A DNA stretch of 7,867 nt from Paracoccaceae bacterium (GCA_015485015.1 WFUK01000168.1:1-7867); one strand, 5' to 3'. Counted from the stretch's first letter, positions 1 to 7,676 are shown. Translations and numbers: made by a program. The notes: generated from the letters alone by a model not told the origin.

Positions 1-255
1 GAGGAGGGATCGCAAGAGGGCAACATCGGGTGCGGCGCGTCTGGCGTGGCATTTGTGGAAACGGATGGGTTCGCGCCGCGCTCTAGCCTTGGTGGACCTT
101 GCCGATGAAGACCGCCGAGCGAAGCGAGGCCACGCCCAACGGGAGAGGTGGCGTTGCGCAGCAATGCACGCCTCGACGGGCGGGAGGGCCTGCTTTGTCC
201 TTGGCGCGCCTTATGGGCTGGGATAGGCTTGGGAAAATGGAATCAGGAGACTATT
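1..255. other. 5' intergenic region, no supported gene
   Basis: No reading frame here has a recognisable product. Frame 1 is open from the window edge to a TGA at 106-108 and could be the last 35 codons of an upstream + strand gene, but the peptide matches nothing I know. Frame 2 is also open to about 225 and gives a low-complexity Arg-rich peptide typical of GC-rich non-coding DNA. Positions 129-182 hold small hairpins, listed separately. No convincing promoter for the downstream gene could be picked out. Confidence 0.6.
129..182. repeat. Structured intergenic repeat candidate (three consecutive hairpins)
   Basis: Three short stems follow each other. GCCAC at 129-133 pairs with GTGGC at 148-152, enclosing CCC-AAC-GGG at 135-143. 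GCGTTGC at 151-157 pairs with GCAATGC at 161-167, with one G-U in RNA and a 3-nt loop. CGCC at 169-172 pairs with GGCG at 179-182. Stems one and two share two bases, so they would be alternatives or stack with slight fraying. Conceptual peptides from such sequence (NGRGG...RRAGGPA) are familiar to me as spurious small proteins in Rhodobacterales annotations, which suggests a dispersed repeat. That is recollection and was not searched. Confidence 0.4.
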
Positions 256-1035
256 ATGGATTTGGGGATCAAAGGCAAAACCGCGATTGTTTGTGCGGCA
301 TCCAAAGGGCTGGGGCGCGGCTGTGCCGAGGCATTGGCCGGGGCGGGGGTTGATCTGGTGATTAACGCCCGCAGTGCAGGGCCGCTGGAGCAGACAGCGC
401 GGGAGATCGCCGAGAAATACGGGGTGAAGGTGACGGCGGTGGCTGCCGATATTTCAACGGAAGAAGGCCGGGCCAAGGTTTTGGCGGCGATGCCTAACCC
501 TGATATTTTGGTAAATAACGCCGGTGGACCGCCGCCGGGCATGTGGCATGATTGGGATCGCGAGGATTTTATCAAGGCGCTGGATGCCAATATGCTGGCC
601 CCGATTGCGATGATGAAAGCGGTCTTGCCTGCGATGATGGATCAAGGCTGGGGCAGGGTGGTGAATATCACCTCGCAATCGGTGAAATCCCCCATCGCAG
701 TGCTCGGCCTTTCCAATTCGGCCCGCGCGGGGCTTACCGGCTATGTCGGCGGCACCAGCCGTCAGGTGGCCAGCAAGGGGGTGAATATCAACAACCTTTT
801 GCCGGGCATTCATGCCACGGATCGGGCGGTGAGCCTTGACCAGGGCGTGTCGGCGGCGCAGGGGATCAGCATGGAGGCGGCCAAGGCGCAGCGGGCGGCG
901 ACGATTCCGGCCGGGCGCTATGGCACGACCGAGGAATTCGGCGCGATGTGTGCGTTTTTATGCTCTGAAAAGGCCGGGTTTATCGTGGGGCAGAATATTC
1001 TGCTCGATGGGGGCGCGGTGAATGCAACGCTTTAG
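256..1035 (+). CDS. Divergent short-chain dehydrogenase/reductase (SDR) family protein
   Basis: A 259-residue, single-domain Rossmann protein of usual SDR length, expected in the cytoplasm. The nucleotide-binding loop is AASKGLG (14-20), a variant of TGxxxGxG. NNAG is at 87-90, a catalytic-type Asn at 112 and Ser at 140. At the place of the canonical YxxxK (13 residues after the Ser) the sequence reads SNSAR, so Tyr is Ser153 and Lys is Arg157. PG follows at 183-184 and LDGG at 250-253. This fits the BKR-like SDR subgroup known to deviate from the catalytic tetrad. Whether it is an active oxidoreductase and on what substrate is unknown. The start at 256 is chosen because CAGGAGA (244-250) lies 5 bases upstream and the SDR fold begins a few residues in. 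A longer frame from a GTG at 148 adds 36 residues unlike the family. The next gene follows after 17 bp. Confidence 0.9.
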   Translation: MDLGIKGKTAIVCAASKGLGRGCAEALAGAGVDLVINARSAGPLEQTAREIAEKYGVKVTAVAADISTEEGRAKVLAAMPNPDILVNNAGGPPPGMWHDWDREDFIKALDANMLAPIAMMKAVLPAMMDQGWGRVVNITSQSVKSPIAVLGLSNSARAGLTGYVGGTSRQVASKGVNINNLLPGIHATDRAVSLDQGVSAAQGISMEAAKAQRAATIPAGRYGTTEEFGAMCAFLCSEKAGFIVGQNILLDGGAVNATL

Positions 1036-1040
1036 CCATA

Positions 1041-1047
1041 AGGGAGG
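1041..1047 (+). promoter_or_regulatory. Strong ribosome binding site of the small membrane protein gene
   Basis: AGGGAGG lies 5 bases before the ATG at 1053. It is the best Shine-Dalgarno match in the first gene cluster and it fixes the start of the short membrane-protein gene. Confidence 0.75.
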
Positions 1048-1052
1048 TTTGA

Positions 1053-1412
1053 ATGGCCGAGGATAGAGGCAGGTTTTTGTCGCCACGCTGGTATCGACAG
1101 CTCGTTACGGGGCAGTTTTCCTTTGGGGATACATTTTTCGCCGGCATGTTTGGTCCGGCCTTTGTTTTGGTGCCGGTTGGTTTTATCGTTGCCGCATTAT
1201 TGGCGGTAGTGGCCCCATTGCAGATGGAGCCATCAATCTGGCTTATGACGGTGATCTACGCGCTGCATTTTACTGTGGTGCTGCCTGCGGTTTTCAAAAC
1301 CGGCTTAAAGGCCAAAGGCACAGGGGGCTGGCGGTGGTTTGGCTTGTTTTTGGCCGTGGTGGCCACGCTGGCGCTTTGGATTTCGGCCTATAAATTCTAC
1401 ATCGCGCTGTGA
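1053..1412 (+). CDS. Small three-helix inner-membrane protein of unknown function
   Basis: A 119-residue protein that I do not recognise. An amphipathic, charged N-terminus (1-25, with RFLSPRWYRQL) is followed by three hydrophobic stretches at about 28-55, 61-81 and 94-117, separated by a short loop and a basic loop (FKTGLKAKGTGGWRW, 81-95). By the positive-inside rule the 81-95 loop is probably cytoplasmic, as is the N-terminus. There is no signal peptide cleavage motif and no cysteine. The ATG is supported by AGGGAGG just upstream. The stop overlaps the GTG start of the glycosylase gene by 4 bp (GTGA), so the two are probably translationally coupled. Neighbours do not reveal the function. 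Confidence 0.8.
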   Translation: MAEDRGRFLSPRWYRQLVTGQFSFGDTFFAGMFGPAFVLVPVGFIVAALLAVVAPLQMEPSIWLMTVIYALHFTVVLPAVFKTGLKAKGTGGWRWFGLFLAVVATLALWISAYKFYIAL

Positions 1413-2509
1413 GCGGGTTTAGCCTGAAAGATCAGTTGTTTAACGAGGGTAAGGTCCGCTATTTGGCGGGGCTTTTTGGCGATTCCATCGAGGGGGATCG
1501 CTTTGTAAGCGAGGTGATGGCCGAGCTGCCCAAGCTGGAGCTGAAGGCGCGGATTACCCATATTTCCGAGGTGCTGGCCGCGCATCTACCGGATGATTTT
1601 GCCAAGGCCGCAGCGGTGATCGAAGCCGCCTTGCCACCCCCGCTCGATCCTGAAAAGCTGGATGATGATTTTGGCGATTTCATATTCTCGCCGCTTGGTG
1701 CTTATGTAGCCAGCAATGGCCTGCATGAGCTGGAGGTGGCGCTGCCCCTGCTCAAGGAAATCACCAAGCGGTTTTCGGTGGAATTCGATATCCGGCATTT
1801 TTTGAATGCCTATCCCGAAAGGGTGATGGCCGAGCTGCACGCTTGGGCCGAGGATGAAAACTATCACGTGCGGCGCTTGGCCAGCGAAGGCACGCGGCCC
1901 ACCTTGCCTTGGGGGGTGAAGGTGGGGCTATCGGTGGAGACCCCGATTGCGCTGCTGGACCGGCTTTATGCCGACAAGGCGCGCTTTGTAACGCGCTCGG
2001 TGGCGAACCACCTGAATGACATAACCAAGCAAGACCCCGAGCTGGTGCTGGAAACGCTGGCGCGCTGGCGAAGGGCGGGCCAGCAATCCACCAAAGAGCT
2101 GGACTGGATAGAGCGCCACGCCCTGCGGACCTTGGTGAAAAAGGGCCATTCATGCGCGCTCGAGCGGCTGGGCTATCGGGCCGCGCCGGATATTTCGGTC
2201 AAGATGGCGTTTTCCGATTCGGTCGAAATTGGCGAGGTCGGGCGGCTGGAGGTGGTGATTGAAGCGGCGCAAGACGAGCGGCTGATGGTGGATTACGGGA
2301 TCGAGTTTGTGAAGAAAAACGGTGCCCGCCGCCCCAGGGTTTTTAAGCTCAAAAAGCTGGATATAAAGGCGGGTGAGCGGCTGGAATTCACGAAAAATCA
2401 CAGGTTTTTGAAGCAAGCCAGCACGTTTACCCATTTCACCGGGGCGCATTTGGTCTATATGCAGATCAACGGCCAGCGGTTTGGCGAGCAGGAGTTTGAG
2501 CTAAAATGA
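1409..2509 (+). CDS. alkC: AlkC-type DNA alkylation-repair glycosylase (HEAT-like repeats)
   Basis: A 366-residue cytoplasmic protein. Residues about 1-250 are alpha-helical HEAT-like repeats. The segment RRLASEGTRPTLPWG (155-169) is the hallmark I associate with the AlkC branch (COG4335), followed by RSVANHLNDITKQDP (196-210), a repeat segment also typical of AlkD/AlkC proteins, and ERHALRTLVKKG (235-246). Residues about 258-366 are beta-rich and match the position of the Ig-like domain known in Pseudomonas-type AlkC, where it helps hold the DNA. Characterised AlkC enzymes excise N3-methyladenine, N3-methylcytosine and N1-methyladenine without base flipping; substrate here is inferred. It starts with GTG overlapping the previous stop and has no clear Shine-Dalgarno, which fits coupling. 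Its TGA overlaps the ATG of the methyltransferase gene (ATGA). Confidence 0.82.
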   Translation: MSGFSLKDQLFNEGKVRYLAGLFGDSIEGDRFVSEVMAELPKLELKARITHISEVLAAHLPDDFAKAAAVIEAALPPPLDPEKLDDDFGDFIFSPLGAYVASNGLHELEVALPLLKEITKRFSVEFDIRHFLNAYPERVMAELHAWAEDENYHVRRLASEGTRPTLPWGVKVGLSVETPIALLDRLYADKARFVTRSVANHLNDITKQDPELVLETLARWRRAGQQSTKELDWIERHALRTLVKKGHSCALERLGYRAAPDISVKMAFSDSVEIGEVGRLEVVIEAAQDERLMVDYGIEFVKKNGARRPRVFKLKKLDIKAGERLEFTKNHRFLKQASTFTHFTGAHLVYMQINGQRFGEQEFELK

Positions 2510-3597
2510 TACAAGATGATGTAAAAGACTATTACGGCAAGGTGCTGCAAGGCTCGGATGATTTGCAAACCAATGCCTGCTGCACCCCTGACGATGTGCC
2601 GGATTATCTACGCGCGGTGCTGGGCAAAATCCACCCCGAAGTGAGCGAGAAATATTACGGCTGCGGCTTGGTGGCTCCGATGGCGCTGCAAGGCGCTTCG
2701 ATCCTCGATCTCGGCTCCGGCTCTGGTCGCGATGTCTATGCGCTGGCGGGCTTGGTGGGCGAAGCGGGTCAGGTTGTGGGCGTGGATATGACCGACGAGC
2801 AGCTGGATGTCGCGCGCCGTCATGTGGATTTTCATGCCGGGGCCTTTGGCTACGGCGCGCCCAATACCGTATTTCACAAGGGATATATCGAGCGGCTCGG
2901 CGAGCTGGGTTTGGCGGATGCGAGCTTTGATATCATTGTTTCGAACTGCGTGATAAATTTGTCGCCTGACAAACCTGCGGTGCTGCGCGAGGCGTTTCGC
3001 CTGCTCAAGCCCGGCGGGGAGCTTTATTTCTCGGATGTATATGCCGATCGCCGTGTGCCGCAAGAATTGCTGGAGGACCTTGTGCTTTATGGCGAGTGCC
3101 TGTCCGGCGCGCTTTACTGGAATGATTTTCTGACGCTGGCAAAAGAGGCGGGCTTTGCTGACCCGCGCTTGGTGGAAGATCGGGTGCTAACCATCGAAAA
3201 CCCCGAGATCGAGGCCAAGCTTGGCGGGATCGGGTTTTATTCCGCCACCTACCGGCTGTTCAAGCTCGATCTTGAACCGTCCTGCGAGGATTTTGGCTTA
3301 AGCGTGACCTATAAGGGCACCATGCCCAATGGCGGCTCGGAATTTGTGCTGGATAAGGGCCATGTGTTTGCGGCCGGAGAGGCGGTTGCGGTCTGTGGCA
3401 ACAGCTACCGGATGCTGGCGGAAAGCCGGTTTGCGCCGTATTTTGAGTTTGAAGGCGATTTTTCCAGCCATCGCGGGATATTTGCGGGCTGCGGCGAGGA
3501 CATGCCGTTTGATGGTGGTAATGTCGGCGGGTGTTGTGGCGGCGGGGAATCCCAGCCTGCGGATGCGGCGAATGGCAGCTCAGGTAGCTGTTGCTAG
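2506..3597 (+). CDS. arsM: Arsenite S-adenosylmethionine methyltransferase (ArsM)
   Basis: A 363-residue cytoplasmic SAM-dependent methyltransferase. Motif I is ILDLGSGSGRDVY (66-78), with the acidic ribose-binding residue in VGVDMT (Asp94) and motif IV-like FDIIVSNCVINLS (141-153). Cysteines at 25, 53, 148 and 198 match in spacing (28, 95, 50) the four conserved Cys of algal ArsM (44, 72, 174, 224), which bind As(III) and support successive methylation; Cys26 is an extra adjacent thiol. The contexts TNACC, YYGCG, SNCVINL and ECLSG are typical of the family. A C-terminal domain (about 230-330) ends in a Gly/Ser-rich tail with CC at 343-344 and CC at 362-363. ArsM turns arsenite into methylated arsenicals. 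No arsR, arsB or arsC is visible in the window. The ATG overlaps the alkC stop by 4 bp, so co-translation is likely. Confidence 0.87.
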   Translation: MIQDDVKDYYGKVLQGSDDLQTNACCTPDDVPDYLRAVLGKIHPEVSEKYYGCGLVAPMALQGASILDLGSGSGRDVYALAGLVGEAGQVVGVDMTDEQLDVARRHVDFHAGAFGYGAPNTVFHKGYIERLGELGLADASFDIIVSNCVINLSPDKPAVLREAFRLLKPGGELYFSDVYADRRVPQELLEDLVLYGECLSGALYWNDFLTLAKEAGFADPRLVEDRVLTIENPEIEAKLGGIGFYSATYRLFKLDLEPSCEDFGLSVTYKGTMPNGGSEFVLDKGHVFAAGEAVAVCGNSYRMLAESRFAPYFEFEGDFSSHRGIFAGCGEDMPFDGGNVGGCCGGGESQPADAANGSSGSCC

Positions 3598-3644
3598 CGG
3601 GCGGCGGGCTTGGTATCTGAAGAGAAGCCTTTTGAGGAAAGCCC

Positions 3645-4760
<1,116 letters not shown>

Positions 4761-4771
4761 TGCGTTAGGGT

Positions 4772-4798
4772 TTGAACCTTGGCGCGGAAGCGCATAAG
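4772..4798 (+). promoter_or_regulatory. tatA: Possible weak promoter of the tat operon
   Basis: In the 73-bp gap before tatA, TTGAAC (4772-4777) and CATAAG (4793-4798) each match four of six consensus bases, with a short 15-bp spacer. A small GCGC-GGAA-GCGC hairpin (4782-4793) lies between them. Alphaproteobacterial promoters are poorly predicted this way, so this is a placement guess based on the gap after the ABC gene stop. Confidence 0.22.
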
Positions 4799-4822
4799 TA
4801 AGGGCTGATACATCTCAAATTC

Positions 4823-4830
4823 GGGAGAGA
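4823..4830 (+). promoter_or_regulatory. tatA: Ribosome binding site of tatA
   Basis: GGGAGAGA lies 3 bases before the ATG at 4834 and supports this start, which also places the transmembrane helix directly at the N-terminus as expected for TatA. Confidence 0.6.
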
Positions 4831-4833
4831 AAG

Positions 4834-5049
4834 ATGTTTAATAATATTGGCCCTATGGGCTTGATTTTGATCGCGGTTGTCGTGCTGGTGCTTTTTGGGC
4901 GTGGCAAGGTTTCGTCGCTTATGGGCGAAGTTGGCAAAGGCATTTCGAGCTTCAAAAAAGGCGTGTCTGATGGCAAGGCCGAGATTGAATCGGCAGCAGC
5001 TGAAGAAGCTGTTGATGTGACTCCGGTCGAGAAAAAAGACGAAGCCTAG
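4834..5049 (+). CDS. tatA: Sec-independent protein translocase subunit TatA
   Basis: A 71-residue inner-membrane protein that assembles as the pore-forming or membrane-weakening component of the twin-arginine pathway, which exports folded proteins. It has a short periplasmic N-terminus, a single helix (about 8-21), the FGRGK hinge (21-25), an amphipathic helix ending in SFKKG (39-43) and an acidic tail. The length is normal for the family. Aligned on the FG hinge, the position of E. coli Gln8 is Gly9, so the helix lacks the polar residue found in enterobacterial TatA. It is first in a tatABC order and 36 bp precede tatB. Confidence 0.95.
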   Translation: MFNNIGPMGLILIAVVVLVLFGRGKVSSLMGEVGKGISSFKKGVSDGKAEIESAAAEEAVDVTPVEKKDEA

Positions 5050-5085
5050 GCTCCGCCACACTTAGAAAAGCGGGGATGCGCCAGA

Positions 5086-5718
5086 ATGTTTGATCTGGGC
5101 ATGATGGAAATACTTGTGATCGGAATGGTGGCGTTGATCGTCGTCGGCCCGAAAGACCTGCCGGGGCTGTTTCGCACCGTTGGCAAGGCCGTCGGCAAGA
5201 TGAAGGCCATGGCGCGGGAGTTTCAGCGCTCGATGGATAGCGCGGCCAGCGATGCGGGCGTTAGCGAAGCCATGGACGGGGTGAAAAGCGCCGTTGGAGG
5301 GGTGAAAAAAGCCACCAGCTTTAATCCGCTGGACTTTAATAAAGACCTGAAAACCATGACCAAGGATGCCATCAGCAAAAATACCATGCTGGATGATGAT
5401 GCCAAAGCGGCGCGGCTGGCCAAGATCGAAGCCGATGCTGACGAGGACCCCGGCGCGCGCGCCGAGGAGCCGGCAGCGGCCAAACCCCCGGCCACTAAGC
5501 CCGCAGCCGCCAAGCCAGCCGCGAAAAAGCCCGCGACAAAAACCGCTGCGAAAAAGCCAGCCGCCAAAAAACCGGCAGCCAAGGCACCGGCCAAAAAGCC
5601 GGCCGCCAAAAAACCTGCGGCAAAGAAAGCGGCGCCGAAAAAGGCCCCCGCCAAAGCCGCCGCGAAAAAGCCAGCCGCGAAATCAACCGCGAAAAAGCCC
5701 GCCAAGAAAGAAGCATAA
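5086..5718 (+). CDS. tatB: Sec-independent protein translocase subunit TatB with a Lys/Ala/Pro tail
   Basis: A 210-residue inner-membrane protein that forms the twin-arginine signal-peptide receptor with TatC. The N-terminus [20 protein letters not shown] (1-20) carries the conserved Glu8 in the helix, followed by the GPKDLP hinge (21-26) and an amphipathic helix to about residue 50. Residues 51-125 are helical and mildly charged. Residues 129-210 are a low-complexity tail of KPAA/AKKPA units with 27 lysines in 82 residues, resembling histone H1 tails. The tail is expected in the cytoplasm. TatB length is variable in Proteobacteria, but this tail is long and very basic. The ATG at 5086 is kept because Glu8 and the helix must be at the N-terminus; CGGGGA (5071-5076) is a distant Shine-Dalgarno. 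TatC starts 3 bases after the stop. Confidence 0.94.
   Translation: MFDLGMMEILVIGMVALIVVGPKDLPGLFRTVGKAVGKMKAMAREFQRSMDSAASDAGVSEAMDGVKSAVGGVKKATSFNPLDFNKDLKTMTKDAISKNTMLDDDAKAARLAKIEADADEDPGARAEEPAAAKPPATKPAAAKPAAKKPATKTAAKKPAAKKPAAKAPAKKPAAKKPAAKKAAPKKAPAKAAAKKPAAKSTAKKPAKKEA
5467..5715 (+). repeat. tatB: In-frame low-complexity repeat encoding the TatB basic tail
   Basis: Degenerate 12-15 base units of the type GCCAAAAAGCCGGCC recur throughout, encoding AKKPA. Codons for Ala, Lys and Pro vary between units, so this is an aged coding repeat rather than a recent perfect tandem expansion. It is a likely place for in-frame length change between strains. Confidence 0.8.
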
Positions 5719-5721
5719 AAG

Positions 5722-6702
5722 ATGAGCGAAAGTGAAGTGGAAAGCAGTGCCGCGCCGCTGATCGAGCATTTGGCAGAGCTGAGAAACCGGCTGATCCGCT
5801 CGGTGCTGGCCTTTGTGGTTGGCATGATGATCAGCTACGGTTTTTCGCAAATGATTTTCGACTTTCTGGCCAGCCCGATTTGCTCGGCCCTGATCGAGGC
5901 CACGGGCGAATGTGGTCTGATCTATACCGGCCTGCAAAAAGGCTTCACCACCGCGCTTCGCATTTCGATGTTTGGCGGCTTTATTCTTGCCTTCCCCGTA
6001 ATCGGCTGGCAGATGTGGAAATTCGTGGCCCCCGGTCTTTATGCCAAGGAAAAAGGCGCGTTTTTGCCGTTTCTTCTGGCCTCGCCGGTGCTGTTTTTGA
6101 TCGGCGCTTCCTTTGCTTTTTACGTGGTTTTGCCGCTGGCATTTGATTTCTTTCTCGGCTATCAAAATCTAGGTCCGGACGGCGCGGAAGCCATGGACGG
6201 GCCTGCGGCTGTCGGCATTACCTTTTTAGGCACGATTGACGAATATCTCGGCCTGACCATGAAATTTATCATGGCTTTTGGCCTGACCTTCCAGCTCCCC
6301 GTGCTGATGACCCTGCTGGCCAAGGCCGGATTGGTGACCGCCAAGGCGCTGACCACCACCCGCAAATATGCCGTGGTTAGCATCCTTGGCTTGGCCGCGA
6401 TTATTACCCCGCCGGATGTGATCACCCAGATCATCATGTTTTCGGTAATTTACGGGCTATACGAGCTTTCCATCGTGCTGGTTAAAATGGTTGATAAAAA
6501 GCGCGAGGCGCAATTGCGGGCCGAAGGCTATTATGACGATGAGGACGAAGACGAGGCCGAAGCGAGTGCCGAGGCCAAGCCTAAAACCGAAGCCAAGCCA
6601 ATGCCGGCCGCCCCGATTGTCGAAATTGTGGAAGATGACGAGAATTTCGACGAGGATGATTTCGAGGCGGATGCCTTTGACGACGAAAACAAGCCAACAT
6701 GA
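5722..6702 (+). CDS. tatC: Sec-independent protein translocase subunit TatC with an acidic tail
   Basis: A 326-residue polytopic membrane protein, the core signal-peptide receptor of the twin-arginine translocase. The cytoplasmic N-terminus has the hallmark HLAELRNRL (16-24). Six hydrophobic spans lie at about 23-43, 75-97, 115-142, 175-200, 212-230 and 235-256. Other conserved parts are FVAPGLYAKEK (101-111), GLTFQLPVL (187-195) and TPPD (229-232). E. coli has Glu170 at the FxxP position; here it is Gln191, a change I believe is common in alphaproteobacteria. Typical TatC is about 250 residues, so 258-326 is an extra cytoplasmic extension with 24 Asp/Glu in residues 272-326 against four Lys. 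The Shine-Dalgarno is weak and lies in the tatB end, which suggests coupling. The stop overlaps the next ATG by 4 bp. Confidence 0.96.
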   Translation: MSESEVESSAAPLIEHLAELRNRLIRSVLAFVVGMMISYGFSQMIFDFLASPICSALIEATGECGLIYTGLQKGFTTALRISMFGGFILAFPVIGWQMWKFVAPGLYAKEKGAFLPFLLASPVLFLIGASFAFYVVLPLAFDFFLGYQNLGPDGAEAMDGPAAVGITFLGTIDEYLGLTMKFIMAFGLTFQLPVLMTLLAKAGLVTAKALTTTRKYAVVSILGLAAIITPPDVITQIIMFSVIYGLYELSIVLVKMVDKKREAQLRAEGYYDDEDEDEAEASAEAKPKTEAKPMPAAPIVEIVEDDENFDEDDFEADAFDDENKPT

Positions 6703-7529
6703 GCAAAAAGGCGCTAAAGCGGATTGCTGAAGCGCTGGAGCGGATCAGCCCGTCCGCGCCAAAGGCTCCCGATTTTGCAGCCGCCGACGCCTTTGTCTGG
6801 GAGACCGAACCCGACGCCTTGCGCGCGGTGTCGCGGGTTAGCGGCGTTGCGCTGGATCAGCTGGTCGGGATTTCCCGCAGCCGCGATACGCTTTTGGCAA
6901 ATACCCAACGCTTTGCGGCGGGGCTGGCGGCGAATAACGCCTTGCTCTGGGGCGCGCGCGGCATGGGGAAAAGCTCGCTGGTAAAGGCGGTTCATACGAG
7001 CGTCGATGGGCTAAAGCTCGTTGAAATCCAGCGCGAAGATATCCCGAGCATTGGCCGCTTGATGGGGCATTTGCGCGACCGCGATGAGCGGTTTTTGCTG
7101 TTTTGCGATGATCTTTCCTTTGACCATGATGACACCCATTACAAGTCGCTCAAGGCTATTCTGGATGGCGGCATTGAGGGGCGGCCTGAAAATGTGCTGT
7201 TTTATGCCACCTCGAATCGGCGGCATTTGATGCCACGCGATATGATTGATAATGAGCAGCAATCGGGGATAAACCCTTCCGAAGCGGTGGAGGAAAAGGT
7301 CTCGCTCTCGGATCGTTTTGGCCTCTGGCTCGGCTTTCATCCCTGCACCCAGGATGAATATCTGCAAATGATTACAGGCTATTGTGCGGCGTTTGATCTG
7401 GAAATTTCGCCCGAGGCTCTAAAAGCCGAAGCGATTGAATGGCAGCAAACCCGGGGCGGAAGATCGGGCCGCGTGGCGTGGCAGTTCGTTACGGATTTAG
7501 CGGGCAGAATGGGCCGCAAGCTGGGCTAG
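6699..7529 (+). CDS. DUF815 family AAA+-type ATPase
   Basis: A 276-residue predicted cytoplasmic ATPase of the DUF815 (COG2607) family, whose biological role is not established. Walker A is GARGMGKSS (85-93), Walker B FLLFCDDLSF (132-141, Asp137/Asp138), a sensor-1 like TSN at 171-173, an arginine-finger candidate Arg206 in LSDRFGLW, and a C-terminal GGRSGRVAWQF (253-263) of helical-lid type. Residues 1-60 are a helical N-terminal region. The length is normal and the motifs are intact, so an active ATPase is expected. The ATG overlaps the tatC stop (ATGA) with no Shine-Dalgarno, so it is probably co-translated with the Tat genes. Its TAG stop (7527-7529) lies within the CTAG that flanks the downstream MITE-like element; a protein end of ...GRKLG therefore survived that insertion. 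Confidence 0.92.
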   Translation: MSKKALKRIAEALERISPSAPKAPDFAAADAFVWETEPDALRAVSRVSGVALDQLVGISRSRDTLLANTQRFAAGLAANNALLWGARGMGKSSLVKAVHTSVDGLKLVEIQREDIPSIGRLMGHLRDRDERFLLFCDDLSFDHDDTHYKSLKAILDGGIEGRPENVLFYATSNRRHLMPRDMIDNEQQSGINPSEAVEEKVSLSDRFGLWLGFHPCTQDEYLQMITGYCAAFDLEISPEALKAEAIEWQQTRGGRSGRVAWQFVTDLAGRMGRKLG

Positions 7530-7565
7530 GGCGTAGACCCATAAACCCCATGCTGCCAGTGGGCC
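7530..7565. repeat. Left terminal inverted repeat of the MITE-like element
   Basis: The outer 16 bases are nearly perfect and the inner 20 have diverged. It pairs with 7753-7788. Confidence 0.7.
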
Positions 7566-7597
7566 GCATTTTCTTTTCGCACTGCCGTTCATATGCT

Positions 7598-7614
7598 GTT
7601 TTATAATATAAAAC
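7598..7614. repeat. AT-rich 17-bp palindrome inside the MITE-like element
   Basis: GTTTTATA and TATAAAAC are perfect complements around a single central A. The run is strikingly AT-rich in a GC-rich genome. It could be an operator-like site, an integration-host-factor-type bend or a hairpin; nothing decides between these. Confidence 0.55.
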
Positions 7615-7676
7615 AACGCCTTACGAATAGGTCGGTTGAAAATGCTTCCCCACCCTTCGGGCGAGGTTCCGGCTTC

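Noticed and set aside
1..108. Open frame from the window edge to TGA at 106-108, possible end of an upstream gene
   Set aside because: Only 35 codons with no recognisable motif; two other frames are equally open, so there is no ground to call a gene.
148..255. GTG-initiated N-terminal extension of the SDR gene by 36 residues
   Set aside because: The extension falls on the structured repeat, has no family similarity and lacks a ribosome site, while the ATG at 256 has CAGGAGA at the right distance.
4782..4793. GCGC-GGAA-GCGC hairpin as terminator of the ABC gene
   Set aside because: A 4-bp stem without a following T run is too weak to call a terminator.
5076..5093. Five-codon mini-frame ending just inside tatB (leader peptide idea)
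   Set aside because: Its ATG lies in the only Shine-Dalgarno-like stretch for tatB and it shows no regulatory structure; chance is the simplest explanation.
5366..5725. Plus-strand Arg/Pro-rich 119-codon frame inside tatB
   Set aside because: Out-of-frame reading of the low-complexity tail with no ribosome site.
5223..5825. Minus-strand 200-codon frame with Ala/Phe/Gly repeats across tatB
   Set aside because: It is the reverse reading of the Lys/Ala/Pro repeat, has no start signal and would overlap all of the well-supported tatB tail.
7653..7663. CCCTTCGGG as a UUCG-type hairpin terminator
   Set aside because: Only two base pairs close the loop and no T run follows.
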